NCBI GenBank assembly: GCA_026413225.1
Contig: CM048554.1
Coordinates: 90,189,963 to 90,253,962, forward strand
Direction: 5' to 3'
DNA: 64,000 nucleotides
Origin: Otis tarda
Lineage: Eukaryota; Chordata; Aves; Otidiformes; Otididae
Shown one piece after another: positions 49,801 to 61,880 of the stretch. The notes beneath the pieces are model-generated. The model made no database searches and had not been told where the DNA came from. It was given only the letters and a program-made list of their open reading frames with translations. The translations under genes were made by a program, and so were the position numbers. The first letter of the stretch is position 1; every line of letters starts with the position of its first letter.

Positions 49801-52377
49801 TACTAGATTATGTCATCATATTGATGTATGGATGCCCAGGAACGCATCTGTCTTGATTTAGTCATTGCAAGTGGGCAATGCTTTCTTTGTTTTCCAACTT
49901 CTCAGCAATGCAGGCCATTAATTAAAATGTATGGCTCTCTCAAGTGCTGTTTTAATTGCATTTCAATTCCAAGTTAAAGGGCTGGCAAATAATAAAGCTG
50001 GCTATTATGCACACTTTGAAATGCTGAGAGACATAGGGGGAACAGGCAGCTCCCACAGTTTGCTCTCCCACTCTGCTCAGTTCCTGAGTGTGCCATTTGT
50101 TTGATTAATGGATGTTATTTTTTTTCTGTAAAAATCAACAATTTTAATATTGTTTTCCATCAGAAACCATTTGTGCCTGGCTTGTGAATTAAGGAGAAAG
50201 TTCTTTAGCATCTCTTCCACACGCTGGTGAAGTCTTTAATCAGAGCAGCCTCTCCTGACCTGGAAGGATGAGAGCTGTACCGGTCATGCCTCTCGCATGT
50301 GGCTTGGTCGCTCTGCCTGCTTGTTCATGTCTGTATTACTCCGTTGCTCCACCTCCTCTCAACAACTCTCTCTCAGCCTTTTCTTCTCACCTTCCTTTCT
50401 CTCTTCACTTTTTCTCCTCCCACTCATTTTGGTTGGTGGGCTGTGTGGAAGGTCCATGTGCCCATCCATCCAGTGGACAGCAAAGGCTTGGTGCTGCATC
50501 AGCTACAGTAACAGGGTAGAGGTTCACACCTCAAGCTCCCAAACCTGGTAAGACCATTAATACCTTCACTTTCATGCTCAACTCCCTGGCATCAAAACCC
50601 ACAGTGTCCATGGTCCTCCTGCCACCAATTCCTGCTGTGCAGACCCCAGGACCCACCAAGGAGGGAACATCTCTGCACAGAGGTGAGAAGCTCCAGAGCT
50701 GAACGGTGAGACCTGCATGTCACTGTCATCTCATGTGCCCTCTTCCATGGGGATCTCCTGTCCAAGCAGCTTGTCTCATTCCCACTCGGCATTTGTCAGT
50801 AGAGCTTTACACTTTCCCTCCTCAGTCAATATTGTCTTATCAGGGTTTTCTTTTGACAGAGAGATTAAGTAATCATGCTGTGGTAGAGTTGCTGCGTCCT
50901 GCTGCAGGCCACCACTGACTCCAGCAGAAACATCTCCTGTCAGCATTTCTTCCCACACCCCACTTTTCTTTCTTAGCAGGAAAATCAGAGAAAAGTTGTA
51001 GGATTGAAAGCTCTTTTTAAAGTTCCCATTAATCTTCTTGCTAGAGGTACTTAAAACATGTATTTTGAAAATACAGGAAGATCTTTCCAATAAGAAAGTG
51101 TACTTCTTTTTTTTCTGTAGTGCTTGCTTCTCCAGCCTCACTTCTTTTGACTTGGCCAGTGCAAAGGAGCTGGAGCCCACCCTCAGGCCCAGCCCATCCT
51201 GGGTTTCTTGGGCTGTGGCAGAGCCATACTATCTGCTCACAAGCATAACAGAGGAAGGCTTACCGAGCAGTTTCCGTTCTACTGAGGAGGTGCTTTGACT
51301 TTAGGAGGCTCCTGGTCATTTCTGAGCTTTGTTGGAGACTTGACATGTAACCTGGGGTGCGACATGGGTGTCGTGGGCCTGGACGTCTGTGGTGTTCCAG
51401 CTCCAGCTTGCCTCTGTGAACTCAGTCTTCCACCTCCCTGTTCCTCATTTCCAAAATGTCGCTAACAATATTTCACAGCTTCATGATGGGACAGTGCTTC
51501 ACAGTGAGTTTCAAGAGGCTGAAGGTTGTAGAGAAGGCAGAGACACATATGTTTAAAGGTAGTCTAAAGTCAGTTTAGGGATGTATATTTGCGGGAGCCA
51601 TACTTGTAACAGAAATCACTGTTTCTTGCTCTATATTCATGCCTTCCAAAACATACCTGCTTACATGTACTGAGCATAGCACACATGTCTGCCCATTGAT
51701 TTCATGTCCATATATATGAAAATTAGGTTTCCTAAATCATCTTTGTAGAGGAAACAGAGGTACTGCAGCAATACCTCTATGATAACATTTTCCTTTATTA
51801 ACTATTAGCCTCAGAGCAGCCCATTTGGATGCAGTTCACTTTGCACTCTGATAAATTTTGTACCACTCCTAGGAATGTAGTCCTGTGTTTAAGAGTGCAG
51901 CTGGTATCAAAAACGATGAGCAGATTAAGAGATACCATTGACTTTGACAAGAAGAATCTGTGTGATTCACATAAGAGCAGCTGAAGTGGGCAGCACCTGA
52001 TGCCTGCCCTAACATCTCATTACCGAATGTCAGACATGCTTATTGCGTACAAATGGTGAGATTAACAGATTTAATTCCAAGACTCCTAGATTCTCGCAGT
52101 GGGACTTCTCATTTTCCATTTGAATCACAGACCTTTGAACTATTTTGGCAGACCCGATTATTTTTTTTTTTTAAATCCAGTTGCAACAGATACTTCTTTA
52201 ACATACATGGTATATAGGTTTGCTGCCTATTTCATCACTTGTTTTGTAATATTTGGTCAATTTGACACCTATCTGTTACATGTTAAAGCTTGTTCCCTTC
52301 ACTGGAGGAGAGCATTCCTGACTTAGACAGTAGCAGACTTGTCATTTATTGAGATTTCCTCTCCCTCTTTTATCAAG
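46841..52377. other. Intergenic stretch, simple repeats only
   Basis: No gene is recognised. It contains an A/C-rich tract at 47466-47501, poly-T at about 48883-48899 and a TA/CA microsatellite at 49238-49278. Overlapping open frames at 47.4-47.8 and 49.1-49.7 kb on both strands have no recognisable domains and look accidental. Confidence 0.55.
49238..49278. repeat. Compound TA/CA microsatellite
   Basis: AT units, then ACACACACAC and a second (AT)n run form a nearly palindromic dinucleotide tract. Tyr/Ile/Cys-rich ORFs crossing it are artefacts. Confidence 0.9.
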
Positions 52378-52854
52378 ATGAGCAAGAGTCAGCTAATACA
52401 GAGAACAGTATTTCTGAATTTGTCTAGTATTCCTTTAAATATTTTAATCAGACGAGTGGGAGAGGGAAGCTTGGTCTCATTAATCGGTACACTGAAAATG
52501 TTCGTGGATAAGCTCCTGAGGGAAGCATTGCAAGATGTGGGTTATTTTAAGCAGCATTTGCCTGTCTACGCAGAACTGAAAATGCTTGTGATCTACAACA
52601 GAATCACAGTTGACAAACAAAAATTTGAGCAATTATGTGAAGCCAAGGAAACATATTCTGTGCTGAATTACAAATCATGCTACATGGACAGGTCCAAGGG
52701 AGCAATTGCACCAGTTAATGAAAGTCCAAACAAGTCTAATTACATAACAATGACATCAAATCCAACTTTTTATCTACCCTCAGACCCATATCAACATGAG
52801 AAAGGGAAAATCTTGGAATGCCTAATTAATCATCAAGTATTTAAAATGTATTAA
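52378..52854 (+). other. Unexplained 158-codon ORF (hypothetical, possibly chance)
   Basis: An ATG-started frame of 158 codons begins MSKSQLIQRTVFLNLSS, contains LLREALQDVGYFKQHLPVYA, and ends with CLINHQVFKMY and TAA. The frame stays open without ATG for about 13 more codons upstream. Composition is that of an ordinary soluble protein, with no membrane segment or low complexity. An AATAAA lies at 52918, about 65 bases after the stop, with no poly-A tail after it. I do not recognise the protein. In 64 kb of AT-rich DNA one frame this long can arise by chance, so it is not claimed as a gene. A decayed retrocopy or an ORF of an unknown repeat are the other possibilities. Confidence 0.2.
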
Positions 52855-55800
52855 GCACCCAGGGAGCCTTAAGAACTTAAAACCTCTGCTATTTTGAACA
52901 AATTAAAGTTGGCTCTGAATAAATATTAATTTTCCTTTTGCATGTTGCCTCTTAACTCAGTAACACGACATCCTAAATCCTTTCCCAGTGCAGTGTGCCC
53001 AGCTAGGTTTGGTTGCACCAGTCAGATACTGATGTGGGATACAGTTAAATTACTTGAGCCAATGCTAGATAGCTGTACAGGCTTACTGAAAGCACATTTT
53101 TAGGTCAATTATTACCCATAACTTAGCAGCTAACTTACTGAAGACACCGGTTATACTGCCTACCAGGCTGCCATTCGACAAATGGTCCCTTGATGGCTCC
53201 TGTCCTACTCTGTCTCTCAGCACTCCCAGCCCCATGTCACCTCCTCAATTTTTACCTTCACAGCTTTTGTGGGACTATCAAATGATCCTGATCTGAGTTT
53301 GAACTGAATCTTCTTTAATGGATTACTCTTAACCAGATCGGTTCCTCAGTCTGGTTCACAGCATGGCCCCAGACACAGAAGTATTGTTGTGATTTTCCCA
53401 GCAGCTCTAAGTCCTGCTTATTATCTATTTTAACAATGATTATAGAGTGACCTATAGCATTTTTGAGTTCCAGAAATAAGTAAATGAATGCATAAATAAA
53501 ATGTGATGGCCTTCACCCAAATGGTCATCTTGTGTAAATCTTCTTAGGTTTACCTGATTTACAACATTTGAGATCCCAGATCCTGTCTGCCTCACTGCAC
53601 GCAGAGGACAGAGCCTCCTATTGCTGCAGTACCTCTGCTCACTTACATGTTTCATCGAGACAAGACCACCAGGAGATAAGGGAGTATCTTCACAGAAAGG
53701 ACTGAAATTTTTAGAACTAAGAGGTCGACTTACAAAAATGCACATTGGCACCCAAAGATGAAAGCTCACTGCTTAAATTTGCAAAAACAGCTAGCATGCT
53801 GAACTACCTCTGAAATGAACCTATCCACATCCAAGTGTGTTGTCCAAAAACCACATGGGACATTTACCACGGGAGTGACTGCAAACAGGCCGGCTCCCAG
53901 CCCCAGCCCCAGGGAGGTACAGAGAATGACTACTTTGGACTCTGTGTCAATATTTTTCTTAGTAAATGAAAGGGACCAGAGCTCCCTTTCTGGCCTTGTG
54001 CTCAAGTGGCCTGGCAGAGTTCACAGTGAACTAAATTCCCTAAATTCTCTCTCCTACTACCTACGTTTAAATGTGGTGGATGTGCCAGGATCTCATACTC
54101 CATCTCCATTTTATCTACTCCAAGATATATCATTTGAATATCTATGAGAGACAAATAATAAACTAATTAAAGTGATTGAAAGTAAGATTTAAAGTATAAT
54201 TAAGGTCCAAGACACAAGGCAGGAATATTGTAATCACCTTGATACATGCAAAAATGCAGGACTTTGTTGGTTTTGAAAGCCAGGCTCTAGAAACAGTCCA
54301 GAGACTTTCTAAGGGCACTCGGGCTGTTGCCTGGGGTCCTGTGGGGTGACCCTTTGGCACTGTCCCATTTCCACCTGTGTGTTTTGGCTGGCCCTCACCG
54401 CTTCAGCCTCTCCCATGTCACCTGGCCATTGGTTACAACCCATAAGAGTCCCTGCTGGAGATCTACACAGATATAACTTCAAATTTAATTGAGAGCAGCT
54501 CAAAAAAAGACTGTTTAGGATGTGTCTGTAGAAAGGGACAAGCTCTGCGCCAGCTTCTTCTGACTAAGGTGAGGATGTCCTCCTTTAGTCAAATGGAGAG
54601 CAAACCGGGTCCCAGGTGGCTCCCTGTAGCCTTCTCCCAGCAGAGCAAATGGTAGGATGGGTTGATGGAGAGGAGTCACCGGATCTGAGAGTCGCTGAAA
54701 AATGCTCTCTCTTTCCTGCAGGAGTGGTCTGAAAAGGTACACATCTGCCCTCTTCCGCCTGCATTTCCACAACAGCAACAGCAAGCTCACATCAGCTTCA
54801 AAGTTAAGGGAGGGAGACCAGCAAACCCTTTTTTAACACTGCAGTACCATATTTTAGGCATTTGTTTCTTTTGAACACCCACGCACCTCGGGTGCAGACT
54901 GCAGCCATCAAAACGTGCTGCTGCAGAAACGAGCTCCTCCAGGAGCTCTCTTGAAATAGCGTCAAGCAATGACACTGTTTCAGAACAGTTGATTAGGTCT
55001 TACGACAAGAGATAGCATTACCTATCTCTAGTCCCAAAAGTCTTTGGGAATCTTATTTTTTAAGTTTCTAAAGCTTACTATGCTTGCTAAGCAGTGACAG
55101 AATGGACAACGAATACAGTTTTAATGACAGATGATGGAGGTTAGCAGTAAGGTTAAAATTCATGGATTTCAGCAAAGTACTAGATTTCTACTTAAACCAC
55201 AAGAATTTGTTATAAAGAAGTACTTGCCACCTCCAGTAGCCTCTTCAAAATCTCTATCAAAGCTTGACTGCATGCTGTATTTTATTGATGATGAAGGCAG
55301 GGTACCTTAGTGTTTAGGGACACCAGATTCATAAGAGACATTGTATATGGTAGAGAAAAGATCCCTGCCCCAAAGATTTTGGATGAACCATGGGCACTGG
55401 AGAGCTGAAGGTCATTGTGAGACAGTGTAAAGCGACACAAGAGCAGAAGTCATGTTCTGCAGTTGCAAAAAAAAACCCCAAACTGTTGCTTTGGAGACAT
55501 CTTAATGCTGGAGTTGTGACCATGAAATCAAGCTGAGGTTTTGGAAGTTATTAACGTGGTAGAAGGATGAAAGGATTTTGTGGGCTGCAATTTATTTATT
55601 TGAACTTTTCATTGCTCAGAACTTATACCTGAAGCAATCTAATAACCCATGGAATAATGGCCCAAGCACACCCATCTCAGCTCCAATCTAATACCATGAT
55701 TTAGAGAACAAAGACAACATCTTAAAGAGTATTTTGTTGTTGTTGCTCTAATGCATCTAAAAAAATAACATGAAAGAGGTTAGAGATGCTGCTTGCTAAT

Positions 55801-57228
55801 ATAATCGTGCAAGTTTACTTTAGCAGCTGTACAAATCAAGTTAGCAATGTAATAGCAAAGCCAGTAAATTTGGTTCAGTGTTAAAATAATGGCAATATGT
55901 ATTCAGAAAAAAAAAAAAACACTAAACCACATTTTGTCAAAGTATTGATTATGAAATTCATGTTGTTTGCATATAATCTATATAAAGGGAGAAATTTTGA
56001 AACACCTGGGAGGAGAAAAGCTGTGATTATCTCTAGTGGAAGCTAATGCATACCCTAAGAGAAGACAGAAAAAGTGAAACGGGACACTTTGTGCTATTGT
56101 ATGTCTCTTTTTCTCCTCAGCATAACTAATCAATACATATAAATAAGCAGCTGGACTCCTTCCTTGTTCCTCCCTCCCCAAAAAGTAAACAGATTTTTTC
56201 CAACTAGCAGGAAGATGATGTGAAATAATTATAATGTCTGTAATGTAGGAATGAGCAAACCCACTAATTACGATAGCAAGACATCATATGCCATCTTTTT
56301 GGAAATCTTACATTTCTACGTAATGCTGTCTGATTAGAAGGTGTCATGGTCTGATTAGAATTAGAAGGTGTCATGGAGCACCTATGCACATAAAACTAAA
56401 GATTAAAAGCAATGAAGTGTCTGGGGTCTAAATGTGAGAGGACCCACAAAACAAGGATACGGATGCATTTCTGGTAGAGAGAGCATTACAGAGCATTAAG
56501 GCAGCACTGAAGTTTTACTGATTTAAGGTTGCTGGTTTCCATTTGCAGTGTCCTTCCCGTTGGTCCTCATACATATTCTCTTCACAGAGCGCTGATGATT
56601 TGCTCCACATCTCTGATAATACTGTGCCATAGTCAAACCACCTGTTATGGCACAAGGGTAAGTTGTAGTGGCCCCACAACTAGAGAGCACCGAGTTGTTC
56701 AGACTCCCAAAAACCTGAGGTGGTCACACCTCGGTCTCTGCATTCCAGGGTTGAAAGGGCCATATTGACACAGCTCATGCCTACGTGTCCAACCCAGCTT
56801 CCCCAACTCCTTCTATCAGCCATAGGGGTAGAATGCGGCAACAGAAAGTCTACATCAGTCATTGCTATCTTCAACGCTGGCTCTGTTGCAGATGGTCTGA
56901 ACTCGTTCCTTTGTGATTACTGGCTGATTCATATTTGTTTCTCTACTGGTTAATAAAGCAAGATACTTGAGAAAACAAGTTAGGATTTCAGCCCTCTGTT
57001 GTTTTGCTTTTGGTCAGTTGTTTGGGGTCTTGTTCCAGACAATGGAGATGCCGTCTTCTGACACCAGTAATCTAATTTACTGTTCTGATGATTGTGAGGA
57101 GCAAGCTGCAGGAGTTACAAGGAAGATGGAGATGTCCCATTTGTTTTACTATGGTGCTGATCCCAGGGTACCAAAAGCCACAGTCCTAGCCCAGTGCCTT
57201 GGCATGTCAGAAAGGACAGAGAATAATT
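52855..57228. other. Intergenic stretch, nothing recognised
   Basis: AT-rich sequence with short ORFs only. A small local duplication containing GATTAGAAGGTGTCATGG lies near 56330-56375 and an A run near 55906-55919. No repeat family or gene is seen. Confidence 0.55.
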
Positions 57229-57500
57229 CATAGAATCATAGAATCTTTAAGGTTGGAAAAGACGTCTAAGATCATCAAGTTCAAACATCAGCCTAGCACC
57301 ACCATGCCTACTAAACCATGTCCTGGAGTGCCACGTCTACACGTTTTCTGAACACTTCCAGGAATGGTGACTCCACCATTTCCTTGGGCAGCCTGTTCCA
57401 GTGTCTGATCACTCTTCCAGTAAAGAAGTGTTTCCTAACATCCAACCTAAACCTCCCCTGCTGCAACTTGAGGCCATTTCCTCTCGTTCCCAGCTAAAGC
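57229..57500 (-). repeat. CR1 LINE, 5'-truncated copy, antisense
   Basis: Read on the - strand this is a CR1 3' end. On the + strand it opens with TCATAGAATCATAGAATC, then AAGGTTGGAAAAGACGTCTA, then CCAAGGAAATGGTGG-type sequence in complement, to about TTTCCTCTCGTTCC. Its block pattern matches the 61.6-kb copy rather than the 46.6/58.2/63.8-kb group, so at least two CR1 subfamilies are present. Confidence 0.92.
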
Positions 57501-58191
57501 ATGTCCTTCTGAGTTCAGGTAGGGCAGGATTTTGCCAATCTTGCACTACCTGAGGGGCTCAGGGGGAACTCTTAAGTACATACACACCTAAGTAAAAATC
57601 ACTGACGTTTCCTTCTCATTCCTCCTGCCTCCGCTGCGAGCTCGCCCCAGGCAGCCCTTGGTAGGTAGCTGTTTGCATTCCTCACACTGTGCCTCAGAAG
57701 GGCTGGAAGCAAGGCCAGCACCATCTCTTTGCCATTGCAGGCACGTTGTGAAGGTAAGTTAATTAATGTTTGTGGAGCAGCCACACTATGGGGCAATGAA
57801 TGCCACAGGAAAAAGCATTAGGAAATTAGTATTTGAGAGCAGGGTTTGGCTAGCATGCAGTAAATAATGCCTGGGGCCACACGTTCGACAATGAGGAAAA
57901 ACAAAACATGGAACAGCTTGCCCCTAAAGCTGGGCTAGTGCCTCCCCAGCTCAGGAATGGACAAAGACAAGCAGGGTCCGGTGATGATCACGCACTGAGG
58001 GCCTGGCACGGGCCAGAGCTGACCCAGCGGGGTCATTGCCTCTCCTTGGAATGCTTTTGATGCAGCTTCCTGTGCGTGTGGCTCTGTCTGTGCGCCTGCA
58101 GTGTTATTGCCCAAGGAGAAGTAAAGCAAAGTGTGTTGAGCTGAAGCTTGCGACCTCCAACTCTCCATGAGCTGGGGAACGATGCCAGATC
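57501..58191. other. Spacer between two CR1 copies, nothing recognised
   Basis: Mixed-composition sequence without a supported gene or repeat. Confidence 0.55.
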
Positions 58192-58845
58192 ATAGAATCG
58201 TAGAATCACAGAATGGTTAGAGTTGGAAGGGACCTTCAAAGGTCATCTAGTCAAACACCCCTGCAAGGAGCAGGGACATCCCCGACTAGATCAGGTTACT
58301 CAGAGCCTCATCCAACCTGGCCTTGAACATTTCCAGGGATGGGGCATCTACCCTCTCTCTGGACAACCTGTTCCAGTGCTCTACAACCCTCATTGTAAAA
58401 ATTTTTTTCCTAATATCCAATCTAAATCTACCTCCCTCTATTTTAAAACCGTTACCCCTCATCCTATCACAACAGGCCCTACTGAACAGCCTCTCCCCAT
58501 CTTTCTTGTAGGTCCCCTTCTCCAGGCTGAACAGCCCCAACTCTCTCAGCCTGTCCTCATAGGAAAGGTGCTCCAGCCCTCTGATCATCTTCGTGGCCCT
58601 CCTCTGGACCTTCTCCAACTGGTCCATGTCCTTCTTGTGTTGGGGGCTCCAGAACTGGACACAGTACTCCAGGTGGGGTCTCACCAGGGCAGAGTAGAGA
58701 GGGAGAATCACCTCCTTTGACCTGCTGGCCACGCTTCTCTTGATGCAGCCCAGGATGTGGTTGGCCTTCTGGGCTGCAAGGGCACATTGCCAGCTCATAT
58801 TGAGCTTTTCAGCACTCCCAAGTCCTTCTCCTCAAGGCTGATCCA
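58192..58845 (-). mobile_element. CR1 LINE with intact C-terminal reverse-transcriptase segment
   Basis: This is the longest CR1 copy in the window, about 650 bases, on the - strand. Its 3' end lies at 58192 with the TCATAGAATCGTAGAATC terminal repeats. The - strand frame 58798-58286 is open for 170 codons. It contains [20 protein letters not shown], then [20 protein letters not shown] and [10 protein letters not shown], and ends [10 protein letters not shown]. This is the C-terminal end of CR1 ORF2, after the reverse-transcriptase palm. CR1 like similarity continues to about 58845 (CCCAAGTCCTTCTCCTC on +). The copy is 5'-truncated and cannot move by itself. The lack of stops suggests a fairly young insertion. 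The 165-codon + strand frame is its shadow. Confidence 0.95.
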
Positions 58846-61635
58846 GATGGTGCTGGAGGTCCGCAGCAAGGACTGGGATTTTCTGTTTCCCCACTCACAT
58901 CAGGGCTGTCACACGGCCGTAAGCACTATTGGAAACTAACGTGAGAGAGGGTAATTTCAGCCCTCATCCTGTAACTAGTCTTTTGTTTACTGAAGAGGTT
59001 GAGTGTACAAATGCATTTCAGCGTAGAAATGTATTTCTGTGATGGAGAAAGCTTGTGGTGAGTTAATCACGCTAGCAGTCTACTCTGCACTACCTCCCAG
59101 CAGCACTTGTCTAACTACCGTGGCATCTCATCAGAGCTGGAGCTCTCCCTAGGAAATGATGTTTGTACGAAGAAGTGGGGAAAGAAGAAGTGCGGTGACT
59201 GCAGCGAGCCAGATGTCCTGATTTACCGCTCGTGGAAATTTGGATATATAAACGGTCACGGAAATGTAATACATGTGCCTCCGAGCTTTATTCAGAAGAT
59301 TAATGTGAAAGCCATGTTTCAAATCACCAAAGGGAGGAGGGCAGAAACAGTCTAATTTCAGTTGTGAAAGGATGCTGATTTGTTTCCCTGTGAAGATAAC
59401 ACACAGGGGAACGTGCCTTGCTGCTGGCACCCCAACGCCGGCACGGAGCGGGGTGTTAATGGCGCACAAATACCTTCTCAAGCAAATGCTCCACCTGGAT
59501 TTAAATCCAGTGCAGCCAGCTTTCACAAGGAGTGCTGAGAGAGCAATAACAAATGATTCTATTAGTCTTAATGCAGTCGGCTTGTGCTATTTATAATGTA
59601 AATATCATCTGAGTATAAAAATTGCCTCATTGGCAGAACAGATGTAAAATTTCCATTCATCATGTTTTAAAATAGCCTAATCACACAATATGTATTCAGT
59701 AACCATGAAGGAAAGGTTTTCTTAACATAAAGATGATTAATAATGGACAGGTATGTCTTATGTATTTTCTTACTGATGGAAAACATAAATATTTTGGCCC
59801 AAACATAAAAACTCTGACTGTATAATAAAGTGTTTACATTAATCTACCAAATAATTTCTTTTTATTCCTGCAGGGATTAGGGCCTTTAAGAGCACATAAA
59901 GAAAACATGATTATATCTTATTTGGCTGAAGAATGAAATGTACTATAAAAGCCATACATGCACTTATGTTTTCTTGCTGTTATGGTCCACAATCCTGGGG
60001 GGCTGGAGCTGCACTGCACTGAGGCAGGAGAACTGCCCACCAGCTCCAGCCCTCAAATGCCAGCAGCATTTTGGCTGGGGATGCTCAGCTGATTTTATTA
60101 CACAGATGATGCTCCTCCAATGTAGTCAGCAGAGGAGCAGCCAGAGGGGAAGGAAAGATTTCTTTCAGGTGCAACACCTGGGAAATATCTGGAACATTAA
60201 GTGTGAAATAATAAAAATATCTCCCTCACAAAGGCTGCATGGGTGTTTGAATGTAGGACAGAGCAGCAAATGTAGCCCCAGAAGCAGAGGTGCCCAACCC
60301 CAGCAGGTTAGTGGCACAGGTGCCCTCCCAGTCTGTGCCAGTCGCTGTTCCACCCTCCCCGCTCCCCACAGCGGCTGCGTTTCCTCTGGGAAACGTGTGG
60401 CAGCCAGAAAGAGCCTGATGCCGCTAAGCTGCTCAGAGCTTTGTCTGCTGTCTCATCCACGGGAGGATTTTCAAACCAGGCATTTCCCCACTTGCCTTGT
60501 CTGCAAGTTCCTACCGACCCAAGAGCTTTCCTCAAAGCCTCTCTGCTGATCCAAACAGAAGACGCAAGTGCTGACTTGAAATACAGAAGTATGGTTTTAA
60601 AACCCTGGCTTCCCTGGTTCAATTTAAAACATTTGTCCTTGAAAAATACCCCATCCCTCCGGTCACTGGCTCGGGTGGACCTCCCCACCTGAGCACCTAC
60701 TGAGCATTAGGGAGCACTGACGCAGAAAGGATCTGACGGAACGCTAGCTCCATGCCCTGTGACGTGCTCCTTGTGTCATGATTCAGACTATCCCATGAAA
60801 AATAAGTTCTAACACGTAAGTCATTGCAAGTAAGGCAGCTTAGGTGCTTACCTTATCTCATCCATCCCATGTATTGTTTAAATTCTGCTTTGAAAGCAGA
60901 TGTGCTTTCTGCATTTAGCTCAAAGTTATTCCAGAGTTTATATCACATGTGGTTAGAAAGCTTTTATTTCCCAGTGTAAGTGTATTAACGGCCAGCTTAC
61001 CTCACTTGTTCTTGTGCCTGTGGTGTCTATAGCTCAAATAGCTCCATCCCTTCTGTATATCCCCTCCATCCTTGCAATGCCTGCATGCAGTAAATACATT
61101 CCCTCTCTGCCTTACTTTTGCTGTGTAAAACACACTGAGCTGCTCCCATGGCAAACAATAAGAAGCTTGAGAGGGGAAAGAGAGCCTCGTAGGTCTTTGC
61201 TGCCCTTGTTCCAATTTAACTTTTTCTTTCATGAACGTGGAAGACCAGGACTGTACACAGCATGCCAAATAAAGTCTGTTTACTTGCCTGTTGATGTTTC
61301 CTACTTGTTGCTTTGCATGATTTTCAGTTTGAATGGCTCGCTCTGAGGTGCCCTCAGGGGCCACCTTGCTAAAGGAGAGGCCTGGAAGACCCTTGCGCCG
61401 AGTCATGGGATTCAGACCGAACCTCCTTGCTTTCTAAACTCCTTCCAGGAAGGAGCCTCGGTGTGACTGGATCCAGACTTAGTCCCAGCTGTGATGAAGA
61501 GTTTGGACCCTAGGTTCTGTCGCAGAGTCAGTTTATTACAGCTTGAGGTGGGCCCTGTGCAGGGTTCGGGACTCTCCTTTAACACTTCTATCCCCAACGA
61601 GCCCAGACACACGATGGGTACAGCACGTCCCTGGG
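58846..61635. other. Intergenic stretch with chance ORFs
   Basis: No gene or repeat family is supported. A 203-codon Cys/Ser-rich frame on the + strand (59938-60549) overlaps open frames on the - strand and has no recognisable domain. The CpG-poor, AT-rich part around 59.6-59.9 kb lacks long ORFs. Confidence 0.55.
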
Positions 61636-61880
61636 GCAGGATGGAGCAGGGGAGGTTTAGGTTGGCTATTAGGAAACACTTATTTACTGAAAGAGTGGTC
61701 AGGCATTGGAACAGGCTGCCCAAGGAAGTGGTGGAGTCACCATCACTGGAGGTGTTCAGAAAATGTGTAGATGTGGCACTTCAGGATGTGGTTTAGAAGA
61801 TATGGTGGTGTTAGGTTGATGGTTGGACTTGATGATCTTGGAGGTCTTTTCCAACCTTAATGATTCTATGATTCTATGCT
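61636..61880 (+). repeat. CR1 LINE, 5'-truncated copy
   Basis: Starts near GCAGGGGAGGTTTAGGTTGG and passes GAACAGGCTGCCCAAGGAAG. It ends with GGTCTTTTCCAACCTTAATG and two ATTCTATG repeats. The + strand frame ending at 61796 preserves the C-terminal CR1 peptide ([19 protein letters not shown]), ending in DVALQDVV. It belongs with the 57.2-kb copy. Confidence 0.93.

Noticed and set aside
58223-58720. 165-codon + strand ORF
   Set aside because: It is the antisense shadow of the CR1 reverse-transcriptase segment on the - strand.
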